From Elusimicrobiota bacterium (lineage in GTDB: Bacteria; Elusimicrobiota; Elusimicrobia; Elusimicrobiales; UBA9959): a stretch of DNA of 64,000 nucleotides. Positions 1 to 9,375 of this stretch are shown piece by piece (the first letter of the stretch is position 1; every line of letters starts with the position of its first letter). Below the pieces are notes generated by a model. It was given only the letters and a program-made list of their open reading frames with translations, ran no database searches and was not told where the DNA came from. The stretch lies in contig JACQYT010000092.1 in NCBI GenBank assembly GCA_016208085.1, positions 40,404-104,403 on the forward strand, given 5' to 3'. The position numbers were made by a program, and so were the translations under genes.

Positions 1-417
1 GTGAAGATGATAAAGGAATTTTACGGCCCGTTCGCGGCGAACCTCGAAGCCGCCAACCAGGACATGATCAAAACCAGGCCGAACGTGCTGAAGACCGACG
101 AAAAATGTCCGCTGTGCCTGAGCCCCATGGTCATGCGCGAGAGCCGCTACGGCAAGTATCTTTCCTGCTCCAGGTTCCCCAAGTGCAAGGGCAAGACCCC
201 GCTGGACAGGGAGGGCAATAAAGTGGACGTCTTCAGGCCGATCCCCACCGAAAAAATCTGCGCCAAGTGCAATAAGAACAAAATGCTGCTGCGCAGGAGC
301 GCGCGCGGCTATTTCCTGGCTTGCTCGGGCTTCCCCAAATGCCGGAACATAGACAGAGTCGCCGACCCCGAAGTGGAACAGATAATAAAAGGCGCGCGGC
401 CGAAGAACGGCAGTTGA
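1..417 (+). CDS. topA: DNA topoisomerase I, C-terminal zinc-finger part (gene probably starts upstream of the window)
   Basis: Two CPxC...SCSxFPKCKG / CxKC...ACSGFPKCRN topoisomerase zinc-ribbon motifs. Confidence 0.8.
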   Translation: MKMIKEFYGPFAANLEAANQDMIKTRPNVLKTDEKCPLCLSPMVMRESRYGKYLSCSRFPKCKGKTPLDREGNKVDVFRPIPTEKICAKCNKNKMLLRRSARGYFLACSGFPKCRNIDRVADPEVEQIIKGARPKNGS

Positions 418-500
418 TAAGTTGATAAGTAAGAAACAACAGTTGATAAGTGGGAAACAGCAGTTTTCACTTTATCAACTTATCAACTTATCAACTTTTT
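413..500. repeat. Inverted octamer tandem repeat: (GTTGATAA)n ... (TTATCAAC)n
   Basis: gttgataagttgataagt...gttgataag then ttatcaacttatcaacttatcaac; includes the topA stop codon. Confidence 0.85.
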
Positions 501-534
501 CTCCCGGCATACCCTCAGGGCTTATAAATTCGAC

Positions 535-1371
535 GTGCGCCAATTCGCGTCCTACGCTTCGGCGCATAACGCAGCTTCGCCGGGAGCGCTGGACAGGATG
601 CTGCTGCGCGGCTATATCGCCTTTATAAGCGGGCATAAGGTCTCCAGGAACACGCTGCTGCGAAAAATCTCGGCCGTCCATTCGTTCATAAGCTACCTTA
701 TAACCGAAAAAGTTATTGAAAACGATCCGTTTGACCTGATAACCGCGCCTAAAAAGGAAAAACGCCTGCCCAGGTTCATGAGCGAAGGCGAGGCGGGGAA
801 ACTGGCCGCCTATAATGATCCGGAAGAGGTCAGGATCAAAGAAGGGGATTATAAATTCGCCGAGCGGGACTTCGCCATCTTTGAGCTGCTCTACTCAACC
901 GGCATCCGCCGCTCGGAAGCCGCCGGCTTAAACATCGGCGACGTGGATTTCTACGGCGGTTTCGTGCGCGTTATAGGCAAAGGCTCCAGGGAGCGCCTGG
1001 CGCCGGTGGGGGATAAGGCATTAAACGCGTTGAGGAGCTATTTAAATACCAGGCCGCGTCCGCTCGCGCCGGCTATGCCGCTTTTCCTTAACCATCGTAA
1101 CGGGAGGCTGGCGGACAACGGCCTGGCTTTGATAATCAAAAAAATGGCGCGCCGCGCCAGGTTCGCGCGGCCCTTGAACCCGCACGCCATCAGGCACTCG
1201 TTCGCCACGCACCTGCTGGACAACGGCTGCGACCTAAAATCGGTGCAGGAGATGCTGGGCCATAAGAATCTCGAGACCACCGAGATCTACACCCATGTCT
1301 CGCTTGAGCGGCTTAAGGAAGTATATGATAAGACGCACCCAAGGGGGGACAAAAAACAGGGTAGAGGGTAG
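535..1371 (+). CDS. xerC: Tyrosine recombinase XerC/XerD
   Basis: YSTGIRRSE, HAIRHSFATHLLDNGCDLKSVQEMLGHKNLETTEIYTHV catalytic motifs; conserved N-terminal sequence continues upstream in frame without a start codon. Confidence 0.87.
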   Translation: MRQFASYASAHNAASPGALDRMLLRGYIAFISGHKVSRNTLLRKISAVHSFISYLITEKVIENDPFDLITAPKKEKRLPRFMSEGEAGKLAAYNDPEEVRIKEGDYKFAERDFAIFELLYSTGIRRSEAAGLNIGDVDFYGGFVRVIGKGSRERLAPVGDKALNALRSYLNTRPRPLAPAMPLFLNHRNGRLADNGLALIIKKMARRARFARPLNPHAIRHSFATHLLDNGCDLKSVQEMLGHKNLETTEIYTHVSLERLKEVYDKTHPRGDKKQGRG

Positions 1372-1507
1372 AGGGTATAGGGGGGGAGGGGATAGGGGAT
1401 GGCGCGCTGGAACGGCAGAAATTATGGAAAGAGCTAAAAAAAACAGGCTGAAGCTTTTTTTGACGTTTTTTTCTTTAACTCTAGCCTCTACCCTCTACCC
1501 TCTACCC
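1359..1507. repeat. Inverted heptamer repeat: (GGGTAGA)n left arm at 1359-1380, (CCCTCTA)n right arm at 1480-1507
   Basis: gggtagagggtagagggtatag ... cctctaccctctaccctctaccc. Confidence 0.8.
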
Positions 1508-3289
1508 TTTCTTCACGCCGCGCCGTGCAAATTCCAGAATAGGGCGAAAGGGCCGGGATTTAAAAATTCGGTCTGGGGACTGAGCGTCAGGTACGCCGAT
1601 ACCGGCAGGGAAGTCGTCTCCTGCAATAATACCAAGAGCCTGGTCCCGGCCAGCATCCTGAAACTTTTTGTGACCGCCGCCGCGCTTGAGGCGTTCGGTC
1701 CCGGCCATAAATTCAAGACCAAGGTCTATATCGACGGCGCTGTTTCAGACGGGACGCTGACCGGCTCGCTCTATATAAGGGGGGGCGGGGACCCGTCTTT
1801 CGGCTCCAACCTTATCGAAGGCGCGCCTCCGGCCCAGGCGGAGTTCGGCAAATGGTCGGAAGCGCTTGAAGCGGCCGGGATAAATAAAATAAGCGGTTCC
1901 GTGATAGCCGACGATTCGCTTTTTGAAGGGCCGGCGCTGCCGGGCTCCTGGGCGTGGGAGGATATAGGCAATTATTACGCCGCCCAGCCGACAGCCCTGG
2001 CCGTAAACGACAACCTCTATAAGCTTTATTTCAAGCCGGGAGCCAAAGTGGGCGCCCGGGCCGAAGTACTGCGCACGGAACCGAAAATAGAGGGCATTGA
2101 GTTCAATAATCTTATGCGCACGGGGCCGGAAGGCTCCGGAGATAACGGCTACATATTTAATTTCCCCGAGCAATACAGCGCCACTTTGCGCGGCACCATA
2201 CCGAAGGGTCCGGCTGAATTTGCCGTTAAAGGCTCCATCCCCGCTCCGGCGCTTTTTTTAGCGCGGGAATTTACGGCTTATCTGGAGATGTGCGGCATCA
2301 ATGTGGCGGGCAGCCCCGCCGGAATAAAGGACGGCAAAAATTACGGCGCGCTTAGATTTATAGCCGAAACCGAGGGGGCGCCTTTGAAAGATATCGTGTC
2401 CGTCACCAATAAGCGCAGTTTCAACCTGTACGCGGAGATGCTGCTCCGGCATCTGGCGCTGGCAAAAGGGAAACCCGGCACGGCCGATAACGGCATAAGC
2501 GCCCTCGGGGATTACTTGGCCGCCAACGGCGTAAACGTGTCGGAACTGAAACTCGCGGACGCTTCGGGCCTGTCGCGTCTGAACCTGGTGAACGCGGGCG
2601 ATTTTACGGTTTTTCTGAGCAAGCTCTCAAAGAAGAAGTTTTTCAGCGTTTACCTGGCTTCGCTGGCCTCGCCTGCGGATCCGGACGCGACCGGCCATAT
2701 CAAAAAAATGGGCGTGAATACGAAACTGGAGAAGGTCCTGAAAATAAAGTCGGGCTCGCTGAGCGGGGTAAGGGGTTACGCCGGTTACCTGAAGACAAAG
2801 AAAGGCAGGACTCTGGCTTTTACTTCCATTATAAACAATTATTCCGCTTCGGGCGCGGAAGTGGACGGCCTGCACGAAGCAGTCTCGACGGAGAGGCAAA
2901 AAGTCAAAAGTCGCCGCTACACTACATGCCTTTTTGACCGGCCGGGAAGAATTCTCCGTCGGAGAGAGAAAATCAGAATTCCCAAAAACAGGCAATTTCA
3001 GGGGCTTACTGCGGAAGTCGGGTTAACGTCAATATCGCGATATAGTCTTCGACGCTATCCGGGAACTTATGACCCCGCCGGAAAAGTCCGGGAAACGGAT
3101 CGGCTTCACGGCGAAGGAGAAGCGGGCGGCATATTTGAGCCCTGCGCGCTAAAGAGGCATAATATAGCCGGGAGGAAAATATCGCATAGGCAAAACAATG
3201 TCGGTCTGCGCTTCCCCGGGAGGGATAAGCGTGGCAAAACCCGCTGCCCCGCCTGTGGTCAGGTGGTAAGGGTAAAATCTGGATTGTAG
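1424..3289 (+). CDS. dacB: D-alanyl-D-alanine carboxypeptidase/endopeptidase (PBP4, DacB family) with an aberrant C-terminal extension
   Basis: VPASILKLFVTAAALEAFG (SxxK), SVTNKRSFNLYAEMLLRHL (SxN-like), IKSGSLSGVRGYAGYLKTKKGRTLAFTSIINNY (KSG); ATG at 1424 followed by a signal peptide. Confidence 0.82.
   Translation: MERAKKNRLKLFLTFFSLTLASTLYPLPFLHAAPCKFQNRAKGPGFKNSVWGLSVRYADTGREVVSCNNTKSLVPASILKLFVTAAALEAFGPGHKFKTKVYIDGAVSDGTLTGSLYIRGGGDPSFGSNLIEGAPPAQAEFGKWSEALEAAGINKISGSVIADDSLFEGPALPGSWAWEDIGNYYAAQPTALAVNDNLYKLYFKPGAKVGARAEVLRTEPKIEGIEFNNLMRTGPEGSGDNGYIFNFPEQYSATLRGTIPKGPAEFAVKGSIPAPALFLAREFTAYLEMCGINVAGSPAGIKDGKNYGALRFIAETEGAPLKDIVSVTNKRSFNLYAEMLLRHLALAKGKPGTADNGISALGDYLAANGVNVSELKLADASGLSRLNLVNAGDFTVFLSKLSKKKFFSVYLASLASPADPDATGHIKKMGVNTKLEKVLKIKSGSLSGVRGYAGYLKTKKGRTLAFTSIINNYSASGAEVDGLHEAVSTERQKVKSRRYTTCLFDRPGRILRRREKIRIPKNRQFQGLTAEVGLTSISRYSLRRYPGTYDPAGKVRETDRLHGEGEAGGIFEPCALKRHNIAGRKISHRQNNVGLRFPGRDKRGKTRCPACGQVVRVKSGL
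3030..3152 (+). pseudogene. Possible C-terminal remnant of an ORF6N-domain (phage antirepressor-type) protein
   Basis: Frame at 3030 reads QYRDIVFDAIRELMTPPEKSGKRIGFTAKEKRAAYLSPAR*, resembling the ORF6N-protein C-terminus (..FDAIRxLMxPPE..RIGF). Confidence 0.45.
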
Positions 3290-3368
3290 CCGAAAATCAA
3301 CGCGACATGACGCTGTCGGGGTGGTATGGTAGGATATTTATGTGGACTTGCGCCTGCGGCCGAAAACG

Positions 3369-6098
3369 ATGGTAAAAAAACATTGTGCGCACGCGAAAAA
3401 CAAACCGGACGGCATCCCCGCGCCTCAGAAAGCGTTGCAGCCGTTGGATGAGCATTTGCATAATATTTGGGCAAAGATTTCTAAAGACAGCTCTGCTTCC
3501 TGGCATCCGCTCATACTTCATATGCTGGACGTGGCGGCTGTTGCCGAAGCCGTTTCAATGCGGGAGCCTTCCGTTACTAGGGAAAATATTGCCGCGGCTT
3601 TTGGTATGAAATGGGCGGATGCCCGCCCATGGATATTATTGGCTGTTTCATGCCATGATCTTGGCAAAGCTTGCCCCGGCTTTCAGGCGAAATGGCCCGG
3701 TGCAATAAACAACGGCCTTGCCATGCCGCGTGTGCCGGATACCAGGATAAACCATGGTTTTGTCAGCCAGATAGCGCTTTCTGAATGGCTGCAACGGGAG
3801 AAAAACTGGCCGGCCGGTTTGGCTGATCTGCTTGGAGACGCTGTCGGTTGCCACCACGGGGAAAGAGCAAAGCCTTCCGCCTTGGCACTGTTGTCCGGAA
3901 ACAGGCACGCACTCGGAGGTAGTGATTGGACTCAGGCCCGAAATGCGCTTATTTCAGCGGCGCTTGATACCTTTAAACCGGACAATGCCGTGCCCTTGGT
4001 AACTAAACAAACCCTTTCCGGTCCTGAATTCATGCTGCTTGCCGGTCTTACCAGTTTTTCAGACTGGATAGGGTCGGATGAAAACCGTTTCCGTTTCGGG
4101 ACAATTGAGGACTGTTCCGACCTTCCGGCATGGTTCGCAAAGCGAAAGGTGATAGCTGAAAAAGCCCTGGATGAAATTGGCTGGCTGCCCCGCACGCCGC
4201 TTTCAACTGTGGCAAAAACTTTTGAACAGGCGCTGAATTTCGAGCCGCGTCCTTTGCAAAAAGCTGCCGCCAGGGCGGCAGGCAAACTGAAAGCTCCCGC
4301 TATCATCCTTATTGAAGCGCCGATGGGGGAGGGGAAAACCGAGGCGGGGTTTTATGCCTATTTAGAGTTGCAGCGCCGTTTCGGACACCGCGGGCTGTAC
4401 GTTGCCATGCCGACAAAAGCCACCGGGAACGCCATGTTCGCGCGGGCGCTGGAATTCCTGCGGCGACAGGCTCCGGGGCGCAGCCTTGACCTGCAATTAC
4501 TGCACGGCTCCGCGGCGCAGAATGAAACTTTCCGGAAACTTTGCTTTACGGCTATCGGTGAGCCGGGGGCCGAGGGGGAGGTTCGGGCGGCGGAATGGTT
4601 TACCTCCAGGAAAAAGGCGCTCCTCTCCGAATACGGCATCGGCACCGTGGACCAGGCGTTGATGCCGATTCTTCCGGTGCGCCACAACTTTATGCGTTTG
4701 TGGGGGCTTGCGAACCGTGTGGTTATTTTTGATGAAATCCACGCCTACGACGCATACACAGGAACGCTTCTTGTCCACTTGTTAAGATGGCTTATGGCAA
4801 TGGGTTCGTCAGCGGTGCTTCTTTCCGCCACGCTGCCGTCGTCCATACGGCGCAAGCTGGCCGAGGTCGTCGGGGCTGTCCCACCTAATAAGGAAGCGGA
4901 TTATCCGCGTCTGTCGCTTTTTTCCAAAGGAAAAGTATCGCAGACGCATTTTAAGGCTTCTTCTTCGCTTAGGCGGGCCGTCGCCGTTAATGAAATACCG
5001 GAGGCCCTCGGCAGTTTATATTCGGCTTTAACCGGTTGTTTGGAGAAAGGCGGGCTGGGGCTGGCGCTGTTAAATACAGTGCAGAGAGCCCAGGATTTAT
5101 ATCGCCGTTTCCCTCCCGGAACTCCCATCGAGCGCGATTCCATGCGCGTCGGAAAAAAGCTGCCCGATGGGACAGAGATTTATTTATTCCACGCACGGTT
5201 CCCGTCGAATTGTCGGCAAAAACGCGAGGAGCAGGCGCTCGAATTGTTCGGCAAGGCCGGCGCGCGGCAAGGGCGAAAAATCCTTATCGCCACTCAGGTG
5301 GCGGAACAAAGCCTGGACCTGGATTTTGACCTGATGATTACCGACCTCGCACCTATAGACCTTATTTTACAGAGAGCCGGGCGTTTGTGGCGGCGCCGGC
5401 GCGCCGCCAGGCCGCTGCCCGATCCGGCGCTGTTTGTGGCGGGGCTTGCCGGCAAAGAGCCGCCATCGTTTAAAAAACCATTGTGGTGGGGTAAGGTATA
5501 CAGGGAAGATATTTTATTGCGCACCTGGCTGTTGCTGAAAGGGCGGAAAACTTTTAATCTGCCGGACGACATAGACGCCTTTGTGCGTTCCGTTTATGAA
5601 GGGGAAGCGGACATCCCTGAATTCCTGCGGGAACGCATGGAAAACGCCGAGGCGCAGTACGGGAAGGTTCTGGCCGAGCAGCAACAGGCCAATCAGGCTA
5701 TTATCGGTTTGCCGGATGACGCCTCTTGGAACCAGCCGGAAAGATTTGTGCTTTACGATGAAGATGAACCCGGTGTGCATAGGACGCTGATGGCCAATAC
5801 GCGTCTGGGCAATAATTCAGTTCCAGCCATTCCGCTGTTCACGGATGATGGGTATGATCCCGGTGAACTGCCCGCTGCTAAAGAAACAGAATGGTTTGCG
5901 CGAACTGTGAGTTTATCGCGCAAAGGAATTGTTGCTAAGCTGCAAAACGCCGGCGTGCCGGAAAGCTGGAAGAAGTCACCGCTTTTGCGTAATTGCTTTC
6001 CGTTGATCCTGGATGCGGGCGGGAACTGGATTCTGGATAATTCCGTGAGTCTGGACGAAGACCTCGGCGTGGTTTATGGAACAAAGGAGACGGCATGA
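3369..6098 (+). CDS. cas3: CRISPR-associated helicase/nuclease Cas3 (type I-E)
   Basis: HD motif SCHDLGKACPGFQAKW, GCHHGE, Walker A APMGEGKTEA, DEIHAYD, LLSATLP, QRAGRLWRRRR; alternative GTG start at 3342. Confidence 0.95.
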   Translation: MVKKHCAHAKNKPDGIPAPQKALQPLDEHLHNIWAKISKDSSASWHPLILHMLDVAAVAEAVSMREPSVTRENIAAAFGMKWADARPWILLAVSCHDLGKACPGFQAKWPGAINNGLAMPRVPDTRINHGFVSQIALSEWLQREKNWPAGLADLLGDAVGCHHGERAKPSALALLSGNRHALGGSDWTQARNALISAALDTFKPDNAVPLVTKQTLSGPEFMLLAGLTSFSDWIGSDENRFRFGTIEDCSDLPAWFAKRKVIAEKALDEIGWLPRTPLSTVAKTFEQALNFEPRPLQKAAARAAGKLKAPAIILIEAPMGEGKTEAGFYAYLELQRRFGHRGLYVAMPTKATGNAMFARALEFLRRQAPGRSLDLQLLHGSAAQNETFRKLCFTAIGEPGAEGEVRAAEWFTSRKKALLSEYGIGTVDQALMPILPVRHNFMRLWGLANRVVIFDEIHAYDAYTGTLLVHLLRWLMAMGSSAVLLSATLPSSIRRKLAEVVGAVPPNKEADYPRLSLFSKGKVSQTHFKASSSLRRAVAVNEIPEALGSLYSALTGCLEKGGLGLALLNTVQRAQDLYRRFPPGTPIERDSMRVGKKLPDGTEIYLFHARFPSNCRQKREEQALELFGKAGARQGRKILIATQVAEQSLDLDFDLMITDLAPIDLILQRAGRLWRRRRAARPLPDPALFVAGLAGKEPPSFKKPLWWGKVYREDILLRTWLLLKGRKTFNLPDDIDAFVRSVYEGEADIPEFLRERMENAEAQYGKVLAEQQQANQAIIGLPDDASWNQPERFVLYDEDEPGVHRTLMANTRLGNNSVPAIPLFTDDGYDPGELPAAKETEWFARTVSLSRKGIVAKLQNAGVPESWKKSPLLRNCFPLILDAGGNWILDNSVSLDEDLGVVYGTKETA

Positions 6099-7696
6099 GC
6101 AAGTTTAACCTTATTGACGAAAAGTGGATCCCGGTGAGATTCCTGGACGGAACCAGGGATGAGTTGGGGATCAGCAATACGTTGTCGCGCGCCAAAGAAA
6201 TCGCCGCGATCGAAGATAATTCTCCGCTGGTGGTCGCGTCATTGCACCGCTTCCTGCTGGCCGTGCTCTACCGCGCCCTGCAGGGCCCTGCGGATATCGA
6301 GCAGGCTAAGTACCTGTTCAAGTCCGGCCTGCCGGACAAACCTATAAAAGACTATCTTGAAAAATGGCGTCCCAGGTTCTGGCTGTTTGATGAAAAGTAT
6401 CCTTTTTATCAGATCCCCTCATTTAAACCAAAAAAGTGGAGGGAGTGGACGGCTCTTGCGGTGGAATATAATGCTGATACCGCAAAAGTCCTTTTTGATC
6501 ACACACATGAAAGTGCTTCGGGTAGTATTAGCATGGCAGCGGCCAGTCGGTGGTTGCTTGCTAGTCAGGTTTTTGCCGTCTCGACCGGGAAAAGTGAAAT
6601 CTCTCATACTGGTACATCCCCATCTGCTAACTCAATAATGGCGATCCCTATTGGGTCAAATCTGCAAGATACCCTTATTTTTTGCTTGGTTCCACAGAAC
6701 CGGATAATTATGACAACTGATATCCCTGTATGGGAGCGTAAACCAGACACCATGGATTACCTTAAAACTAAAGTCAGAGTCACCAATAAGGAAAAGGGAG
6801 CTTCTTCAAAATATAGAACAGTAGAAAGAACGGCAACAGGAATAGTAGACCTTTATACATGGAGAACTCGTTCTGTTATTTTGAAAGAGCTGAACTCTGG
6901 GAATATTGAAAAACTTGGATTTGCATCTGGCATCGGCTATAAAGAATCCATTATGCCAGATCCAATGTTGGCATATACGATTAGAGAGGTGACGGATAAA
7001 GAATCAAGCACAAAACTAAAAAAAAGATTTTCCCTGAAATTTGAAGAAGAAGGGGCCTGGAAGGATTTTGATTCGCTTTTGCCGGATAGTGCGCAACTTG
7101 CCCCTCAAGTTATAGACAATGCTATAACACTAGCAAAGCAAGATGTAGAACGATTCCCCAGAGGGGTAATGGTGCTTGGGCAGCGGTATTTTCCGCCGAG
7201 ACCAAATATCGCTTTCTGGAGAAAAGAATACTTTGTGTTGCCAAGGGCAATACTCAGTAGAAATGATATGCGGTTTGAAATTCACGCTATTCTTGTTGAG
7301 GCCAAAAATGTAGCTGATAAATTATCTGATGTGTGTAAAATTTTTGCGAAAGGAATGCTTGGACATGGTGGGAGAAAAATAGAGGCTCTTGATGTCGAGA
7401 ACTTTGCTGCTCAATTGCCCGCTCTCCCTGGTTACTGGTCCGTTCTGGAAGCCAGGTTCCATGAGATCCTTGGTGAGTACTCGGCCAACCGCGATGCCGA
7501 TGATATTCGCTGCCAGTGGCTGGGGTATGTCCGGGACGCGCTTAAAAACGCCTGGGAACAGTTCTCCGCCTCGGTGGACGGCGGCGACGCCTGGGCGATA
7601 CGCGCGCTTGTGAAAGCGGAAGTTCCGGTACTGACTAAAATAAACGAACTGAACGAGGAAATCGCAAAATACGCAAAACAGGAGGTAAATCAATGA
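6095..7696 (+). CDS. casA: Cascade large subunit Cas8e (CasA/Cse1)
   Basis: N-terminal FNLIDEKWIPV; position between cas3 and cse2; 4-bp overlap with cas3. Confidence 0.93.
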   Translation: MSKFNLIDEKWIPVRFLDGTRDELGISNTLSRAKEIAAIEDNSPLVVASLHRFLLAVLYRALQGPADIEQAKYLFKSGLPDKPIKDYLEKWRPRFWLFDEKYPFYQIPSFKPKKWREWTALAVEYNADTAKVLFDHTHESASGSISMAAASRWLLASQVFAVSTGKSEISHTGTSPSANSIMAIPIGSNLQDTLIFCLVPQNRIIMTTDIPVWERKPDTMDYLKTKVRVTNKEKGASSKYRTVERTATGIVDLYTWRTRSVILKELNSGNIEKLGFASGIGYKESIMPDPMLAYTIREVTDKESSTKLKKRFSLKFEEEGAWKDFDSLLPDSAQLAPQVIDNAITLAKQDVERFPRGVMVLGQRYFPPRPNIAFWRKEYFVLPRAILSRNDMRFEIHAILVEAKNVADKLSDVCKIFAKGMLGHGGRKIEALDVENFAAQLPALPGYWSVLEARFHEILGEYSANRDADDIRCQWLGYVRDALKNAWEQFSASVDGGDAWAIRALVKAEVPVLTKINELNEEIAKYAKQEVNQ

Positions 7697-8190
7697 GCGG
7701 GTTTATGGCATGGCTGGAAAAAATCAATGCCGACGGCAGGAAGGCCAGGGCCGTATTGCGCCGCAGCCTGGCTTTTGAGCCCGGCGCATATGTTCCGGCA
7801 TATCCGTACGTGGAGCCGTTTTTGACCGGCGAGGAAAATCAGTGGAAACGGGAAATGCACTATCTTGTTGCGGGGCTCTGGGCTGCGCATTGGAGGGAAG
7901 AGCGCGCCGGCCCCCCGGTATCTATAGGCAAGGCTTGTGCGCTTTTGTATAAGGAGCAAAAGCGCCGCGCAAAAGATAATAAGGATGCCGTGTCTGGCCC
8001 GGAACGGCGGTTTATAACCATGCTGAATTCCGATACGGACCAGTTGCCGTACCGCCTGCGCCAACTGCTGGCCCTTCTGAAAGATCAGCCGGTTGACTGT
8101 GAAAATCTGCTGGCCGGGCTGCTGCGCTGGAATGATGACCGGAAACCCACCCAGAATTCCTGGGCCCGGGACTTCTACAGAGGTATATAA
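7693..8190 (+). CDS. casB: Cascade small subunit Cse2 (CasB)
   Basis: Position in operon, size, Cse2-like sequence (RRFITMLNSDTDQLPYRLRQLLALL). Confidence 0.88.
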   Translation: MSGFMAWLEKINADGRKARAVLRRSLAFEPGAYVPAYPYVEPFLTGEENQWKREMHYLVAGLWAAHWREERAGPPVSIGKACALLYKEQKRRAKDNKDAVSGPERRFITMLNSDTDQLPYRLRQLLALLKDQPVDCENLLAGLLRWNDDRKPTQNSWARDFYRGI

Positions 8191-8226
8191 CGCGGAAAGC
8201 GAACTTAATATACAGGAGAAAAACAA

Positions 8227-9372
8227 ATGAAAACCTTAATAGAAATACATGTCTTGCAGAACTTCGCCCCCTCAAACCTGAACAGGGACGATTCGGGAGC
8301 GCCGAAAGACGCTTTTTTCGGCGGCACCCGCCGCGCCCGCATCTCCAGCCAGTGCCTTAAGCGCGCGGTCAGGGGATATTTCGGCCAGAAAAAAACCGAC
8401 GGGTTCTTTTCTCCCGAGGAACTTGCAGTCAGGACAAAACGGGTCTATCAGGCCATCGCGGACTCGCTCAAGGGAAAGCGGGATGGCGCGGCAGCCGCCG
8501 CCAAGGCGGGAATCGCTTTGTCGTATGTTAAATTAAATGCCGCTGACGCCGGCAAAACTGAATATCTCCTTTTCCTTGGGCAGCGGGAAATAAAGGGATT
8601 GGCGGAAATAATCAATGAATTCTGGGAACAGATCGTTCCCGCAAAAGAAGAAACCACTGATGCCGGGAAAAAGAAAGACGCGGCAGGCGGGGCGCCCAAG
8701 GAAGTGCAGGAGCGGATAAAGGCAGTTTTCAATGGAGGAAAGGCCGTTGATGTCGCCCTCTTCGGCCGCATGCTTGCGGATATGCCAGAGAAGAACCAGA
8801 ATGCCGCGTGCCAGGTGGCGCATGCCATCTCAACCCATGCCGTTGAAAGGGAATTCGACTTTTATACCGCGGTAGACGACCTAAAGCCGGAAGACAACGC
8901 CGGTGCGGATATGATGGGGACCGTGGAGTTCAACTCCGCCTGTTTCTACCGCTACGCCGTTGTTGACTTGGCAACACTGTTAGAGAACCTGCAGGACGAC
9001 AGGGAACTGTCCGGAAAGGGACTGCGCGCTTTCCTTGAAGGGTTTGTCATCGCAGAGCCTACCGGCAAGCAGAACAGTTTCGCCGCGCATAATCCGCCGG
9101 AATTCGTCGCCATATCGGTGCGGCGCAATACCGCGCCTCGCAGCCTGGCCAACGCCTTTGAAAAATCTGTCTATATCCGCAAAGGCGATTCTGTTACTGC
9201 AAAATCGGCCGAAGAGCTTGTTAAAAAAGCCAAGGCTCTGCGGGATGTGTTCGGCGGCCAGGAGGAGACATTCCTTCTTAACCTTACCGAAGCCAAATCG
9301 GATGGGATGGGGATAAAAGTCAACTCTTTGCCTGAACTTCTTGATAAAGTCTGCGCTGCTGTTAAGGAGTGA
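8227..9372 (+). CDS. casC: Cascade backbone Cas7e (CasC/Cse4)
   Basis: IEIHVLQNFAPSNLNRDDSGAPKDAFFGGTRRARISSQCLKRAVR is diagnostic of Cas7e. Confidence 0.96.
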   Translation: MKTLIEIHVLQNFAPSNLNRDDSGAPKDAFFGGTRRARISSQCLKRAVRGYFGQKKTDGFFSPEELAVRTKRVYQAIADSLKGKRDGAAAAAKAGIALSYVKLNAADAGKTEYLLFLGQREIKGLAEIINEFWEQIVPAKEETTDAGKKKDAAGGAPKEVQERIKAVFNGGKAVDVALFGRMLADMPEKNQNAACQVAHAISTHAVEREFDFYTAVDDLKPEDNAGADMMGTVEFNSACFYRYAVVDLATLLENLQDDRELSGKGLRAFLEGFVIAEPTGKQNSFAAHNPPEFVAISVRRNTAPRSLANAFEKSVYIRKGDSVTAKSAEELVKKAKALRDVFGGQEETFLLNLTEAKSDGMGIKVNSLPELLDKVCAAVKE

Positions 9373-9375
9373 GAT

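Noticed and set aside
3342-3368. GTG start for cas3 at 3342
   Set aside because: ATG at 3369 seems more likely; the extra 9 residues show no conserved feature, but this is not resolved by sequence alone.
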